From JAAUTY01 sp964397305 (GTDB lineage: Bacteria > Cyanobacteriota > Cyanobacteriia > Cyanobacteriales > Spirulinaceae), in assembly GCA_964397305.1 (NCBI GenBank), contig CAYNIP010000001.1, positions 62,001-126,000 of the forward strand: DNA of 64,000 nt. Direction: 5' to 3'. This document shows positions 63,211 to 64,000 of the stretch, in pieces (the stretch's first letter is position 1; each line of letters starts with the position of its first letter). Under the pieces are notes generated by a model. That model saw only the letters and a program-made list of their open reading frames with translations, did not search any database and was not told where the DNA came from. Made by a program: the position numbers and the translations under genes.

Positions 63211-64000
63211 CTAGGGACAGGACGCCGTACTCACGAGCCCTCCCGTGGTCACAGGAAAGAAAGGTACTGCGCCGCCGAGCGCCGTGAGGGTGTTGGTAGC
63301 CTGGGTGGTCGGGAACGTGGGCCCCGTATCCACAATCCGCAGCGTACTGCCATTAGCCTCGTTAAAACGCAGCGGGTTAGCCGTAGCATCACGGGTGATC
63401 AAGGTGTTGCCAGACACCGTAGCGCAGAGGTTAGCCGGTAGATCGGTGAACAGGTACAGCCCATGCGCATTTCCCCCAGTCGTCGAGACTGTGTTCCCGG
63501 AGATCACCGCATTCGAGACCGTCGTGTTCCCAGAGGCCGAGAGCGTGATCCCCCCACCATCGCTGTTGATCTGGTTGTTAGCGATCGTCACACTTGTAAG
63601 ACGGCTCGTGCCCTGCATGAAGATCCGTAAGCCTTCCGCAAACAAGCCCCTGGTAGTCACAGTATTACCCGAGAGCGTGGCATTCCCCAAGGTTCCCCCA
63701 TTGATTTGAGCATAGAAACCGTGGGCATTCGCGCCCGTGGTCGTTATCTGATTGCCCGAAACCGTCGCATTGCTTAGCGTACTATTACCAAGGACCGAGA
63801 CTCGGATACCATCAGAAGTATTTCCGGTAGTCGAGATCGCGTTGCCCGAAACCGTCGCATTGCCTAAACTAGCCTTGTTGCTGGCGCGAATGCTAATACC
63901 AAGTGCATTGTTGCCCGTCGTAGTAACGCGATTGTCGCGGATCGTGAAATTAGAAACATTATCGGCTGCAATACCCGCAACATTATTGCCCGTAGCGCGC
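63211..64000 (-). CDS. Beta-helix repeat surface protein, 3' end
   Basis: The frame is open from the window edge to a stop at 63211, so only the last ~262 residues are seen. They are made of ~40-residue repeats of the type NATVSGNxIxTTGxNAxGI, rich in Gly, Asn, Ser and Thr, typical of right-handed parallel beta-helix adhesins or filamentous secreted proteins (PbH1/haemagglutinin-like). The end (TNTLTALGGAVPFFPVTTGGL) is not repetitive. Signal peptide and overall size are off the edge. A short TTG-started frame at 63690 is just part of this gene. Confidence 0.78.
   Translation of the reverse strand, partial: RATGNNVAGIAADNVSNFTIRDNRVTTTGNNALGISIRASNKASLGNATVSGNAISTTGNTSDGIRVSVLGNSTLSNATVSGNQITTTGANAHGFYAQINGGTLGNATLSGNTVTTRGLFAEGLRIFMQGTSRLTSVTIANNQINSDGGGITLSASGNTTVSNAVISGNTVSTTGGNAHGLYLFTDLPANLCATVSGNTLITRDATANPLRFNEANGSTLRIVDTGPTFPTTQATNTLTALGGAVPFFPVTTGGLVSTASCP

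Noticed and set aside
1..64000. tRNA, rRNA or CRISPR array
   Set aside because: I looked for T-loop GGTTCRA patterns, rRNA landmarks and regularly spaced ~30-base repeats outside genes and found none; the only regular arrays are the TPR-coding repeat, the hairpin units inside copy F and the beta-helix gene.

Overview
The window looks like chromosomal DNA of a high-GC cyanobacterium. The taxonomic signal is the gene content: Ycf4, ferredoxin-type nitrite reductase, homogentisate phytyltransferase, and the cyanobacterial DUF3531 and DUF1823 families. It is supported by very frequent HIP1 octamers (GCGATCGC) inside and between genes. It is a draft assembly: a run of N (12922-13021) sits inside a tandemly repeated gene, and the right edge cuts a gene.

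Layout. 1-11.6 kb is mostly housekeeping: ycf4, a lipoprotein cyclophilin, a ketoacyl synthase, a DUF3531 protein, a small zinc-ribbon protein, PEP carboxylase, a DUF255 thioredoxin-fold protein, an SGNH hydrolase and a low-molecular-weight tyrosine phosphatase. 11.7-21.8 kb is an accessory island. It is built around a TPR-CHAT (caspase-like) protein followed by several small genes that share one N-terminal helical module. Two predicted membrane proteins, a partly deleted duplicate of one of these blocks, and broken or orphaned toxin-antitoxin genes (VapB with truncated VapC, MntA with a nonsense-interrupted HepT, DUF2283) lie among them. Three of the small genes start inside the ATGA stop of a leftover CHAT C-terminus, so the island appears to have grown by repeated duplication of a CHAT-plus-partner unit and then decayed.

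21.8-28 kb holds a Bax1-like DUF790 protein, a GH57 glycosidase, MalQ and a mannose-1-phosphate guanylyltransferase. 28.5-36.7 kb holds a P-loop ATPase, ribokinase, a giant STAND-WD40 membrane protein and an overlapping small membrane protein. 37-42.6 kb has homogentisate phytyltransferase, a VOC protein and a tightly overlapping polysaccharide trio (GT4, Wzy-like polymerase, GT4). 42.6-62.6 kb carries DUF1823, a sugar-binding lipoprotein, a zinc-ribbon rhomboid, a DUF1688 protein, MutS2, NirA, D-lactate dehydrogenase-like protein, an HTH-TIR-AAA signalling protein, a diheme cytochrome, DUF5131, TrmH, peptide deformylase, an IS remnant and PurL. The last 0.8 kb is the 3' end of a secreted beta-helix repeat protein.

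Intergenic DNA is unusually informative. At least two related families of short non-coding mobile elements with terminal inverted repeats are present. Four of their copies have intact or nearly intact target-site duplications that I could read directly (8 bp for the short family, about 9-10 bp for the long one). There is also a 57-bp palindromic REP-like repeat in two copies, one of them sandwiched between two ~100-bp direct repeats. I saw no tRNA, rRNA or CRISPR array.
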